In this document: in pieces, positions 1-10,578 of the stretch | How the letters are laid out: each line of letters begins with the position of its first letter | Numbering within the stretch: the stretch's first letter is position 1 | Assembly: GCA_963210315.1 (NCBI GenBank) | Contig: OY723268.1 | Coordinates: 682,001 to 746,000 of the forward strand | Direction: 5' to 3' | DNA length: 64,000 nt | Source: Rhynchopus euleeides | Lineage: Eukaryota; Euglenozoa; Diplonemea; Diplonemida; Diplonemidae | Made by a program: the position numbers and the translations under genes | The notes under the pieces: generated by a model | The model's input: the letters and a program-made list of their open reading frames with translations, nothing else | Databases searched by the model: none | What the model was told of the DNA's origin: nothing

Positions 1-59
1 GCTTGCTGTGCATGTCGAGGCACAAGCTGAATCAACGAAGGCAAGTCACGCGGGATCCA

Positions 60-2603
60 CTACCAGTCCACAACCTCGTAGTTTTTGTACAGCTTACCAT
101 AGGCCAGCCCCTGAGACAAGATCGGGTTCAGGATCCTGAAAGCCGCATCGGTGATGGTGAGGGGAGGCACCTTCCAGGTGGGGATGGCAGAGGACACCCA
201 CCCTGTGTCGACGGAGTTCACGAGGATCCCCTTGCGGGCGTAGAACTCCGCCGTTGTGCGTGTCAGCATGTTCAGCGCTGCCTTGCTCATGTTTGTGTGC
301 ATGTGCTGAGGCTCCTTCTGTGGCACGCTAAACTGCCCCTCGATGCTAGTCACGTTGATCACGTGGCTTGGTGCCGTGCCACGTGCCGCATCTACCCGAG
401 TCATTTCCAACAGCGGTGCCAGCCCAGTCAGCAGCTGCACCGGCGACAGGTGGTTCACCATCTGCGCCTCAAACATCTCCAGAGGGTGCACCTCGTCCGG
501 GCGCAGGTGCCAGCTGTGGTGGGTGCGTTCGTCCACCTGTTCCCCAAAGGCGTCCGTCTCATGGTTCGGGAAGTCCGCTTCCTTCCAGTCAAGGTCGTCG
601 GGGTGCAGGTTTGTGAACATGCTGCGCACACACCGCCGCTGGGGCGTGTGCTCGGGGATGGCTAACATCTCCTTCACCTCCACCCCAACAGGCAGCAGGG
701 CATGCAGCCTGGCTGAGCAGTCCCCTCCCACAAACTGTGACAGCATCTCGTTCTCCACAAACAGGCGGGGTCGCTTCTTGTCGGGGAGTGCACCCACCCC
801 GCTGTCGCCTGTGTCGGCACGCGCGTTGCCCAGCATGGAAGCGTACTCCTTTCTCAAGAGATGCTTGTAGTAGCGCACAGGGCGACGGACAGTCTGGGCG
901 GCGTTATTCACAAGGATATGCATGCGTGGGTACTTCGCCCTCATGTATGAAGTGAAGGCGTGCACATCTTCGGACACCTTCAGGTTCAGAGGGTATGTCA
1001 CCAGCCGCCCTCTGAACGCCTCGTAGTCAACCTCGCGTGCAAACCGCTCGTTTGCGTCCGCCGTGAACCTCGTCGTGACTACCACCGTTGCGCCGAAGCG
1101 CAGCAATAGCAATGCTGTCTCGAACCCGATCTTTGTGCGGCCCCCTGTCACAACCGCCACCTTTCCGGATAGATCGGCGACGAGCCTCTTTGGCGCATCG
1201 TTGAGTATCCTTCCGAGCGCTGAAAACTGCTTGTCTTGGCTTGGCCCAGCAGGGGGCACAGAGTACCCCGCGCCATCGTATCTCCGTTGGACACCGGGTC
1301 GGTCTTTCCTGCAGTTGAAGTACGCCCCTGTCATGTAGCACGCGACGATACTGTACTTGCCGTACAGGTGGCTCTCGAAGTAGCCCTCCCTGAAGAAGCA
1401 GGACTGATCCAGCACGTACAGCTCTGCAAAGGAGAGGGTGAAGTAGAGCCCGGCTGAGTGCTTGTGCAGACTCAGGGGTTCACCGTAGGTGCGCCCGTGT
1501 TGGCCCGTGTTATATGCGTCAAGGCCGAAAAGTGCAATCTGACGCACGTCCTCAAAGGGCAGATCGACAAAAGCTGCATACAGGTTCGCATCCTCGGGGC
1601 CGTCCTCATTTCCATTGAGAACGGAGCTCGAGGTAGCCGTCGAGTACGCATTTTCGTTGCCATGGCCTATCATCTCCATCTTTAGTTGCATCGCCTCTTT
1701 GAACTCGCCGTGTGTCAACAAGAAGTCAAGCGGATGCACAGACACAAACGCCGTCTCAATGCCTGCGGTACGGCGGGCTGCCTCGGTACGGCGGTAGTAT
1801 TTCATCGCCCGGTTATAGTACAAGCGGTTGTCAATGTGCTCCTCCCCGCAGTAGTTCTGCCACAGTGCCAGGGAGCGCAGCCCTTCGGAAATCGTGGCAA
1901 CAGTGTGCCCGTCGTAGCCAAACCTACAGCAGTCAAGATCAAAGAAACAGAGAAGCTCTTCCATGCACGCCACCCGGCGGAAGATGAACTGTAGGGGTTT
2001 CGGGCGGTCCGTATCGGTGCTGGGTGAGACAATCGACATCGTGGATCCGTTCTTGGTGATGGCATACGCGGCACCTTCGAGTTCAGAAGCAGGCCCGTCA
2101 GTCGCAAGCTCCACACCAACCTCATGGAGCACACCGCGCAGGGTCTCGTGGCACTCCTGCATACTTGCACCGTTCCCTGCCACAAAAATGTCGATGTCAC
2201 CGAAATCCTGAAACCGCTCGTGCAACGTACCGATAACAGCCCCCCCTGCCACGATGAACTGCACCGACCCCGCTGTCGTCCGGTTGAAGTCGAACAGCTT
2301 CCGCAGCACCACGCCTCCCACACCGTGCGCACGTTGAATCAGCCGCGTTTCAAAACCCGCCTTGTCCTGCACCTCCCACTGCGTCCCACACGTGAACACA
2401 TCCCTCAGGCGCCCAAACCGATTCATGTCTGCACTCTCGTTGTTCAGATACGACAGGCGGATCCTGTCCAAGCTTCTGTCCAGCCGCCTGAACGCACCTG
2501 CAAAGCTGCGACAACACATCATCAGGCTGAAGACATCAGCCGCCGGCAGGCAGACGAAGATGGTCTCCAGCACATCATCTGGGAGGGTCGAAACAGACCA
2601 CAT
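60..2603 (-). CDS. F-box / NTase-fold / short-chain dehydrogenase fusion protein
   Basis: Uninterrupted frame of 847 aa from the ATG at 2603; the frame stays open a little further upstream but with no other ATG. Residues about 5-45 read as an F-box (LPDDVLETIF...), which would bind SKP1 in an SCF ubiquitin ligase. Residues about 110-280 resemble a nucleotidyltransferase fold found in eukaryotic and giant-virus F-box/ankyrin proteins: a GGAVIGTL strand-loop, the acidic motif DIDIF (136-140) and FDLDCC (221-226). Residues about 475-800 are a Rossmann-type SDR: a VTGGRTKIG glycine loop (about 485-493), NNAA (566-569) and a TSIEG serine strand (about 752-756). The usual YxxxK is replaced by TNMSK (770-774), so the catalytic Tyr is missing while Lys remains. 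The SDR closely follows a subfamily I recall from fungi and protists (KIGFETAL, VTTRF). Substrate unknown; cytosolic by lack of a signal peptide. The domain calls are firm, the combined role is not. Confidence 0.85.
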   Translation of the reverse strand: MWSVSTLPDDVLETIFVCLPAADVFSLMMCCRSFAGAFRRLDRSLDRIRLSYLNNESADMNRFGRLRDVFTCGTQWEVQDKAGFETRLIQRAHGVGGVVLRKLFDFNRTTAGSVQFIVAGGAVIGTLHERFQDFGDIDIFVAGNGASMQECHETLRGVLHEVGVELATDGPASELEGAAYAITKNGSTMSIVSPSTDTDRPKPLQFIFRRVACMEELLCFFDLDCCRFGYDGHTVATISEGLRSLALWQNYCGEEHIDNRLYYNRAMKYYRRTEAARRTAGIETAFVSVHPLDFLLTHGEFKEAMQLKMEMIGHGNENAYSTATSSSVLNGNEDGPEDANLYAAFVDLPFEDVRQIALFGLDAYNTGQHGRTYGEPLSLHKHSAGLYFTLSFAELYVLDQSCFFREGYFESHLYGKYSIVACYMTGAYFNCRKDRPGVQRRYDGAGYSVPPAGPSQDKQFSALGRILNDAPKRLVADLSGKVAVVTGGRTKIGFETALLLLRFGATVVVTTRFTADANERFAREVDYEAFRGRLVTYPLNLKVSEDVHAFTSYMRAKYPRMHILVNNAAQTVRRPVRYYKHLLRKEYASMLGNARADTGDSGVGALPDKKRPRLFVENEMLSQFVGGDCSARLHALLPVGVEVKEMLAIPEHTPQRRCVRSMFTNLHPDDLDWKEADFPNHETDAFGEQVDERTHHSWHLRPDEVHPLEMFEAQMVNHLSPVQLLTGLAPLLEMTRVDAARGTAPSHVINVTSIEGQFSVPQKEPQHMHTNMSKAALNMLTRTTAEFYARKGILVNSVDTGWVSSAIPTWKVPPLTITDAAFRILNPILSQGLAYGKLYKNYEVVDW

Positions 2604-3926
2604 CGTGCGGCGATGACTGGTGCCCAAAGCCTAAGCTCCCCAGGCCTCAGCACATTGGCTGTGAGGATGCAGATGGGCACAGGCAACCTGCAGGGGCATG
2701 TGGGCACACACACAGCACATAGATTGGTCTGGAAAAAATTCGTGGCTGCAGCACCCAGCGCCGTAATTCGTGTCACATTTTGGCGGCATGGCTGGCGTCG
2801 CCTTCATGAAAAGAAAATCCGTATTTTCGAACACCAGCTGCACAGTCCCTCCCTGCTCCATGATTCCACAGCTCTGACATGCAACGGGTGCAGTGTGGTC
2901 TCAGCAGGAATATGATTTACATCCGAAAGGGGAAGGCAGAACCGGAGGAGGCTGTTGATTGGGGTGCCATATGGTTTTACGGTGGCTCTGTTTCGAGAGC
3001 TGGCAGTCATAAATACAGATGGTGGTATTCTTCTTCCAGAGAATGGACACCCGGGAACGGGCCAGACCCAGAAATACCGACAAACAGATGGTGCTGCATC
3101 AGGCTAGAGGGGAATACCTTCCCGGATATATAACTGGGCTTCGTGTCGTGTTGGGCAAAACAAAAGCAACCCCCCGCAGCCTGTTGAGAGAAGGTTTGTC
3201 TTTGTTGCCGAAAAGCGCTGTCCTGCTACATTTCTGACACTGGCAGGAAGTCCTGTTGCAGTACAAAAACGAAAGGTAATGAAATATCCGGATTCGTTGA
3301 TCGGACGAAAGACGCAGATGTGTTTGCTCCTGCGGAAGCCTGGTTGTGTGATACAGCAGGGACAAAGAGGCTTGTGACGAGATCAGCCACCCCCAGCACT
3401 CCCCCTATTGTTTGCATTTCCATCTGAACACATGCCTTATTTGGAGGAGATGGGGACGCCGGCCGGGGAAAAAAAGCGCCCCATCACTTCACAGCTACAA
3501 CCGCTCTGATGGATTTCCCTTTTGTTTGTTGCGTTGACGGTTTTTTCATACAAAACCCTGAACTGGTAACATAACCACACCCTGAGCCTGATGAAGGGTG
3601 GGGTTAGTGTACAGATCACGTTTGTTTTGCAGCTGTGGGAGGGTTGCTTTCCGCTGGCACGAGTGTGATTTTAAAAGAAAGACATGGGAAGTCCCTGATA
3701 AGGGCTTGCCCCAAAATGTGCCCAGCACAACGGAGATGTTCATCAAGAGGGCGGATGTGCTGTGTTCGGTGCCTTCCACACTGCCTGCTGGACTGACCCG
3801 GATGGCCGTTGCTTTGATTTGGCTGCCGGGGTCTGACTGGGCGTCTGGGGGGACCCTGCACACACCACCTCCTCCCTCCTCTGCACACCCTGAAGTCACA
3901 CAGCACCACACGGCCCAGCTTCAGCT
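2604..3926. other. intergenic spacer, no gene seen
   Basis: About 1.3 kb between two minus-strand genes. Frames here are short and have no recognisable domain. It should contain the 5' leader of the F-box/SDR gene and the 3' untranslated region of the BIR gene. On the minus strand, a CAG lies 13 nt before the ATG at 2603 and could serve as a splice acceptor. The composition is less GC-rich than the coding regions. Confidence 0.5.
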
Positions 3927-5696
3927 TCACGTCTTCAGGCGCTGCAGCAGCAGGACAGAGAACTCGTCGAAACTCAGGAAACCCGGCTGCTTGCTGTTGC
4001 GAAGACGGAGGGGTTTGATTGTCGAGAGTGAGGAGAAAGTGGTTGTGTAGGGGTGGGGGGGTGGGGGGGATAAGCGAGTGCGTGCGTACGGCACTCACTG
4101 AAGATATGTGATCCCACCATGAGACATTACAGCCCAACCCACGCCCCCCAGCCAGCCCAATCACCCCTTCCCCACACAATGTGCATACCACATGGGTTCA
4201 AGGAACTCAAAGGCGCGGTCTGAAGTTACGTCGACAGGGCACCCGAGGGGGTCGAAAGCGCCCCAGCGCTTCTTCGCCTCCGCCACCGGCAGCAGATTCG
4301 TTTCCTTGTCGAGCGGCAGGCTGTCATACAGCTGCCGCAGCGACGCCTCGTCGAAGATCAGCGAGGGGTGCCCCATCCCCGACGCCGACAGCAGCTGCGA
4401 CGCCCGCCGCTCCGGCATGACGACCGGCGCAACCTCCGCACCCTCCGCAATACCGTCCTCCACACCACCCTGCTTGAGGAAGGTGCAGTTGTTCAGCTGG
4501 CTCTTGTCGATGTCTCTGTGGATCTCCAAAGGCGAGTCTACCGGATCCCAGCCGCACAGCCACACCCCGCAGCCGCAGCACGCCACACCGTCGGGCCGCT
4601 TGGGGAGCGGGGCGTGGAAAAACCCGGCCGCCGCCAGCGCGCTCGGGTTGCACCCCTGCTGCATGGATATGGGGTAGTCCGAAAATGTCGCAAGCCGGGC
4701 CCGCAAATCCCACATAAACTTCCGCTTTTTTGAATACGACTCGAGAAGTGCCTTCTGCTCCGCAAGCGAACGGGGCGTTAGAGTCTCCTCATACGGCTCC
4801 TCCTCCTCGTATTCCGCCTGCGCCTCCACGAGACTCGGATCGAACGTCGAATCGGCAACCTTCCGCAGTGCCCTGGGGCTGGCAGCACCGCCCTCCGTCT
4901 GCGCCGCACCCGCTGTCGCGATCTGGCGCAACCCTGAGAAGGACATCACGGCCTTCCGCAGCCCGCGCAGGGCCTCCTGGCACCGCACCACCCAGCGGCG
5001 CGACAGCGGTGCTGCGTCGCAGCAGATGAGGATCTCCGCGGCGCGCTGCACCTTAGCCACCAGGAGGGAGCGGAGGGCGGGCCCGATGGGCCCCGGTGGC
5101 GGCGGCGTGTCGAGGCTGGGCTGTGCGGCGGGGTCGATGGAGAGTGTCCCTAGGGTGTCGTAGGCGGCGTCGCGGATGTGCAGGAGGAACAGCTCCAGCA
5201 TGTCCAGCGCGTGCTCCAGGGAGGTCTTGAGTGTGCCCAGGGTTGTGCTGGCCTGTGTGGAGTAGGCGCTGCGCATTGCGGCAGCCACCTGCTTTGTGGC
5301 ATCGCGGATCTGCTCCAGCCCACACCGTATGACGAAGTGGGAGTGCTCCGGCGTGGCGGCGAATGCCTGCAGGGTTGCGAGGACCTGGGGCTCCCTGTCG
5401 ACCTTCGAGGCGACGCTCTTGAGGAGGTGTGCGGCAGGCTCGTACTCTGGGTCGAGGAGGTTGCCGTCTGTGGATTTGGCGTAGGCGATGCTGGCGTGGC
5501 GGATGATGTTGACGGCGTCGGCCTGGCGCTGGCGGTGGTCCTCGAGGCGGGTTTCGGCGGCGCGCGCGTCGTCCGCGTTGTCGGTTTGGGCTGCCGCGGT
5601 GTCGCGTCCGATGCGTGAGTCGGCCTCGTGCACCTCAACAAGCGCCCTCGCAACCTCCCCCAATATCACATGCCGCGTCACCTCTGAGAGGCGCAT
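3927..5696 (-). CDS. BIR-domain protein with C-terminal EF-hand-like pair
   Basis: Two exons, 4189-5696 and 3927-3993, give 524 aa. The donor reads GTATGC and the acceptor CAACAG; the join is phase 2 and continues directly into an EF-hand-like end (GFLSFDEF). Residues 332-404 form a BIR zinc fold: an arginine-led start (RARLATFSDYP), AAGFF, then C373-x2-C376-x16-H393-x10-C404 with the conserved GW after the second Cys. Canonical BIRs have about 6 residues before the last Cys, here 10. The N-terminal 300 residues are mostly helical with acidic stretches and no recognised domain. Residues about 450-524 look like two degenerate EF-hands. Such proteins act in cell-death control or, survivin-like, in chromosome segregation; which applies here is unknown. 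No RING is present. I start at MRLSEV rather than the ATG at 5924, because a pyrimidine tract ending CTCTCTCAG lies 9 nt upstream. Confidence 0.8.
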
Positions 5697-5705
5697 CTTC
5701 AAAAC

Positions 5706-5740
5706 CTGAGAGAGGGGGGAGGGGAGGGGAGGGGGGGGTG
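5706..5740 (-). promoter_or_regulatory. pyrimidine tract and AG acceptor before the BIR gene start
   Basis: On the minus strand a C/T-only run ends in CTCTCTCAG at 5706 and is followed 9 nt later by the ATG at 5696. This has the shape of a spliced-leader trans-splice acceptor, or of a 5'UTR intron end. Which it is cannot be decided from the sequence. Confidence 0.5.
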
Positions 5741-5754
5741 GTGAAGCCGAAGTG

Positions 5755-5855
5755 TACAATACACCGTATCCGTCAACACTTTGGCACGCTGGCGGGGTTG
5801 GCGTGCCAAAAAAAATATTTACAGGCCCTTTTCGGGTGACTTGGTGACTTGGGAT
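5755..5855. repeat. diverged relative of the 54.6-kb MITE-like element
   Basis: This stretch (TTTGGCACGCTGGCGGGG, TTGGCGTGCC, AATATTTACAGG, GGTGACTTGG) lines up in order with 54690-54765 (TTGGAACGCTGGTGGG, TTGGCGTTCC, AATATTTACAGG, GGGGACTTGG). It appears to be a decayed or partial copy. It sits just upstream of the BIR gene acceptor. Confidence 0.5.
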
Positions 5856-6890
5856 CCATTCTGTATTTTCTTTTTTACCCCGGGTACCCCGAGAGAATGT
5901 CACCCCACCTCGAGGGGGTGGCATTCTTCCCCTGCCTCGGTGTCAGGTAGAGTTCGTCAACGGCGCAGGCCCTCTCGAATGTGGCCCGTGATGGGAAGGT
6001 GGACCGGACTTGGCTACGTTGGTTGCAAAGGATGTGCAACAAGCGGAAGCGGGAGCCGCAGACAGGCTGGACAGCTGAAGAGAACCTGGAGATTGGCCGG
6101 CCTGTGCCACAGCCCGGGCTGTCCTGAAGTTGTCAGAGAGAAGCGAGAGGGTCGACGCTCATTTTTGAGCGAAAGGCCCCCGTTGATATTCCCACTCTGG
6201 GCTCTCCATGGGTGTGGGTGAAGGGTGGGGATGGTGATCAGCTATTAGACACGGTCTGTGTGTTTCATTGGCACGGACCAGCCAAGAATAGCCGCGTGCC
6301 AAAACATTTACAATACGGTAGAGGGAAGCCTTCCGAAGGATGAGAGGAAGGTTTGTCACTGTCGAGAGCGAAGGCAAACGCAAGGACGAGAGGGGTGGGT
6401 GGGTGGGTGGGTGGGTGGGTGGGGGGGCGGGGTGCGTCCGTGCTGCGGTTTTTCTTGTTTTTTTTCGACCGGTGCCCGAAGAAAAAAACATCGAAATGGG
6501 GGCAGAGAGGGGGGGGGGGGGGTGAGACGGAGGGTATTTGGCGGGGTTCGCGTCGACACCGCACCCTGTCCCAGCCCCTCCCACACGTACAGCAGGTGGG
6601 TCTTGTTTGGGTGGGCGGAGGACCAGTGGGACATGGGTGGCGGCCGTTGTGACAACCACCCAACAGTCTGGTGACAAAAAAAATCATAGCGCGTGCCTTT
6701 TTTTGAAGAGAACGGTGCTCCGATTGGCCCGCTTCGGGTCGAAAAATATTATGGATCCTCTTTGAATGCAAAGCGCAGGTGGTGTGGCAGCAAAGCCGAT
6801 GGCCTCCCAGCGCCACAACCCAACAGCCATGTTCCCACCTTCCACCACAGATTGGTGCCAATTTTCTTTTGGTGTTGAAGAAGATAAGGG

Positions 6891-6906
6891 GTTGTTTGTG
6901 CGCCAA
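6891..6906 (-). repeat. dispersed short repeat (GCGCACAAACAAC core), copy 1
   Basis: The reverse complement of this site shares its core with 16921-16946 and 50160-50185. All three copies lie outside coding sequence. Confidence 0.4.
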
Positions 6907-8132
6907 ACAGTGGTGGCAAGATGTGCGCCATCTGTCCAAACGACGATTGAACTAATTTGAACGATGATTTGGCCATGTTCCTAGCATTCCCCGGTGGGAG
7001 ATGCAGCTGCTTCGAATTGTTTTCGGCATCGGCAGCATCCACACACGTGACGTACGGTACTCTCAGGCAGCGACGTCCGCCGGATTGCAATAAGATACCC
7101 TTTTGAACGATTTTGGGACGATTTGAACGATTTTGCCGTGTTGCAATACGCTTCCCCGCCCCCCCCCTCTTTTTTCAAACAGCCTTTTGTTGACAGCCTT
7201 ATGAGAGAAGCTGCCAAGCGTCCAGAGGGGGAGAGGGGGGTGAGCTTCCTTTACCTCAAGTGCACAAGACCCCCGCCTCGTCTCAGAAACCCGAAAGCGG
7301 TTCAGTTGAATGGAAATCCACTGACCCTTTTGGAGGGGGGAAAAGCCAACGCGGACAGGGTGGGATGACGTTGCTTGGGCAATCTGCATTGCATCACTCG
7401 AATGATGCTCGAGCAGCACCACAAAAGTTGAGGTTGCACGTCGGCGGGGGGTAGGGTGGGGGGGGTGGACGGGGGGTGGGGGTGAAAATATTTCTCAACG
7501 ATCGTCCGCTCGACCCCAGGTTAGGGTTTTCCCCTCCGTCGGTGCATTCTTGGAGCGGTGCAGCAACCGGGCAAATGACACCTACCTGAGGCCCTATACC
7601 CCCCCGTGGTCCCCCCACTCCAACCCACCCGTTCTGCCTTTTGCAGCCCACCACCAGGCCCCACTCGGAAGAGGGAGGCAATGGGGTGGCGCTGCAATTC
7701 AACTCGCAGTGCAGCATATTCATTTTTTTGAACGATTTTATACGATTGTTGGCTCGTTGCCTCTTCTCTCGCGAGGTTAGCGATTCCCCCCCGCCAGCAA
7801 CACCACACACGGGACACACCCGCCACCGGCCTGTTGCCCCACCCAGCCAAAAAAAAACCCCCCACACACAACAGGCGTGTATCTATTTCACGGAATGAAA
7901 ATAGGAATTTGGGGAAAAAATATTTTTTTGCACTATTTTTTTGCACTTTTTTCCTTTGGATTTTATAGTGACCCTACTTGGTATTGGCCGAAAATTTTTA
8001 TGTTCCCGGTCTTGGATGTGCTCAAACAGTCAAAAGAACACATTTTCCGGATGCAAAAAAAATTTGCACCTGGGGGTGGAGAGGGGGGTCGGAGGGCGGT
8101 GGTGTGAGAGGCTTGCTCTCGAGCTCAAACCA

Positions 8133-8193
8133 ACAGATGTTCACTACCGTGGCCTCCGGCGGCTGGGGGGCGGAACCCCCCAGACCCCCCCAT
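8133..8193 (+). repeat. GC-hairpin dispersed repeat, copy 1
   Basis: Carries CAGATGTTCACTACCGTGG, CCTCCGGCGGCTGGGGGG, a short loop and a C-rich strand ending CAGACCCCC. The stem is G6/C6. It is nearly identical to copies at 8253, 58853 and (inverted) 59672. Confidence 0.7.
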
Positions 8194-8252
8194 GCGACAT
8201 GTGCTATCTGTCAGTTGTGTTGTACTTGAGCGTATGCGACTATGGAGCCAGG

Positions 8253-8315
8253 CCAACAGACGTTCGCTACCGTGGCCTCCGGCGGCTGGGGGGCTCCGCC
8301 CCCCAGACCCCCCTG
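8253..8315 (+). repeat. GC-hairpin dispersed repeat, copy 2
   Basis: Same orientation as copy 1 and about 120 bp downstream. Here the loop is perfect, GGGGGGCTCCGCCCCCC, with the flanking ACAGACGTTCGCTACCGTGG. Confidence 0.7.
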
Positions 8316-10532
8316 TGGCTTGTGCCTGGTCTTGGAGCCAAGCTTGCGCGTACGGGGCTGGGCATATCGGTTCACACCTCGCGGGAGGCTGGGCCGAGCC
8401 TAATCTCTCAGAGACGAACACCTTGCGAATGCGATCGGGTTTGCGGGCTTGCGGCTATGACATCTCGAAAGGGTCGTCGGGGCCCGTGATATGTTTCGGG
8501 TTCACTTGGTGGGCATCCGTGGCGAGGAACCACGTGTATGTGTGCGAGGAAGCAAGGAGATACCACACCGGAGCCACACAGCACCAGGTCGACCTGGATC
8601 TGGTCGAGCTCAGGGGGAAGGAAGCACAGTCACCAAAGTGAGTCACCACCGCCGGCCTCAACCACCAAACTGCAACGCAGAGGTTCCGCTATTCTCACAA
8701 GGAAGGCGCCCTGGGATGTACAGTGATTTGTGTGCAGCATCAAGAGGCACTGACCGCCTTGAACAGAGAGGTAGTGTACAGGTGGCGAGCAGTGGGAGGG
8801 CGTGCTGTGTCCTTCCACTTCCCCATCTACCTCCATTCGTTCACCGTTGTTGATAGCGATTTTTTCGCCATTTTTTCGAATCGTATGCATCGGTGAGGCC
8901 GAGTGAATCAAAATAGCGCAAAACTCACACCAAAATCTGTGTCTGAGGCACAGAAATCGTGCAAAAAAGCACCCAAAAAAAAGTGCAAAAAAACCAAAAT
9001 AGGATTTCGAAAATCGGCCAAAATACCCCCAAAATAGAGCCACACCTGACACACAAGTGAATGATGTTGTTGTGTGAATAGTGCTGTTGTACTATCACCG
9101 TGAAGAATGCACTCTCTCCCCACACCATCCACACCTGACTGTGTGCTGTGCCACAAACGCACAACACACATTCTTTCTCTCTTTCTCTCTCTTGGGAAAT
9201 GGATCCCTACCCGAATCACGGGCGCTGACTCAAGGAGGTTACGCCACCCGAAAAGGCGCACACACATTGAAGTGGGTTGTGGGCTAATCCCAAGCAAGAT
9301 TGCCCCAGCTCTCCATAGGCAACAGGGAGGTGGGGTGTGGAGGGGGTACACTCGCCCACACCCTGAGGTCGGGGGGGGATTGCCGAGGCTTGTCGGCAGA
9401 CACGGACAGCACCCGCTCGTGTGAATCGTTCAAAGCGCAACTGCAGCGGCCATACCCGGTCCAGCAGTACGGAAGTAGCGTGAAAGAAGGGGGGGGAGGA
9501 CCAAGAATTGGCAAGAAAGGAAGAAGGAAACCATGAAAGAGGGAAATCAGGATCAGAAAAGGGGGGGGGGGGTCACGGGGCTGGGCCTTGCCTCGTACCC
9601 CCAACCAGTAGGAGGGGGGGGGGGCTTCTGCTGCCAATGCAGGGGCGGTGGGTGGCAGGCGGTGGCCTCCACACACACAGGCAACACGGGGTGAACATTG
9701 ATTGTCTTGATTGTGTGTAACGCACAGCAAAACCTCCTCTCGGTGATCACCACCGCCCAGTCTCTCCGAACACACACGCTGACCTTCTTGATTCGTGCGA
9801 ATGGAGGTGTTTGTTTTGTAAGTCGTGCCGCGTGAGCTCGGATGGTTTCCACCCCCTGTTGGTACCATCATCAGGGGTGCCGAGACACGTTGCTGTTTTC
9901 ACCACCACACTGCCTCACACACACGCCGTTTTGCCTGTGAATTCCTGAGAGTGTAGCAACGTCTTGAGTTGCGACGAGATATAGTTTCCCTGCCTTGTGT
10001 AAGCCGTGCCGCGTGAACTCTGATGCTGAAGTGACTCCATTATCCACCCCGGGACTACTACAGCAATGGCGATATCAAAAGAAGGTGCATTCGAAGGCTT
10101 CTACACTCCTGAAAATATTCACGTGGGTGGGTGGGTTGGTGTGCAAAATTATAACACTGGCCCGGGGAAGTCATGCTCAATCGGCTGGGGTGAAGGTGTT
10201 CAGGCTGGAGGAAAAAAGTAGAGGGCTCGGGGGGGGGGGGGGCGCAATCAAAGGGAGAGGGGGGGGGGGGGGTACGCTTTTCACGAGAAGCCCAGAAGAA
10301 AGTGCAACATTGGGGTTCGTGCAGGATCATTCGTGGGGGGGGGGGGGGGGGGAAGTGAGGCCAAAGGGTGATGGGCGGCAAATAGGGAATTGCTGTTCGC
10401 ACGATAACAACGACGTCCGTGACCCCCCCTTCCGACACCCCTTCCCCTCCCTGCACCCGCTGGATCGAAAAAATGGCAGCAAATAAACGAGTGACAACCA
10501 ATCACCAACACTCAGGTGCCTGCAATTGTATT

Positions 10533-10578
10533 GTTGGAACGCAGACCCCGCTCTTTGTGTACACCACTCCCCGGTGTG
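10533..10578 (+). repeat. dispersed 45-bp repeat, copy 1
   Basis: Shares TTGTTGGAACGCAGACCCC, then CTCTTTGTGTACACCACTCC and CCGGT, with 42475-42520, differing at one internal base. No coding role is evident. Confidence 0.6.
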
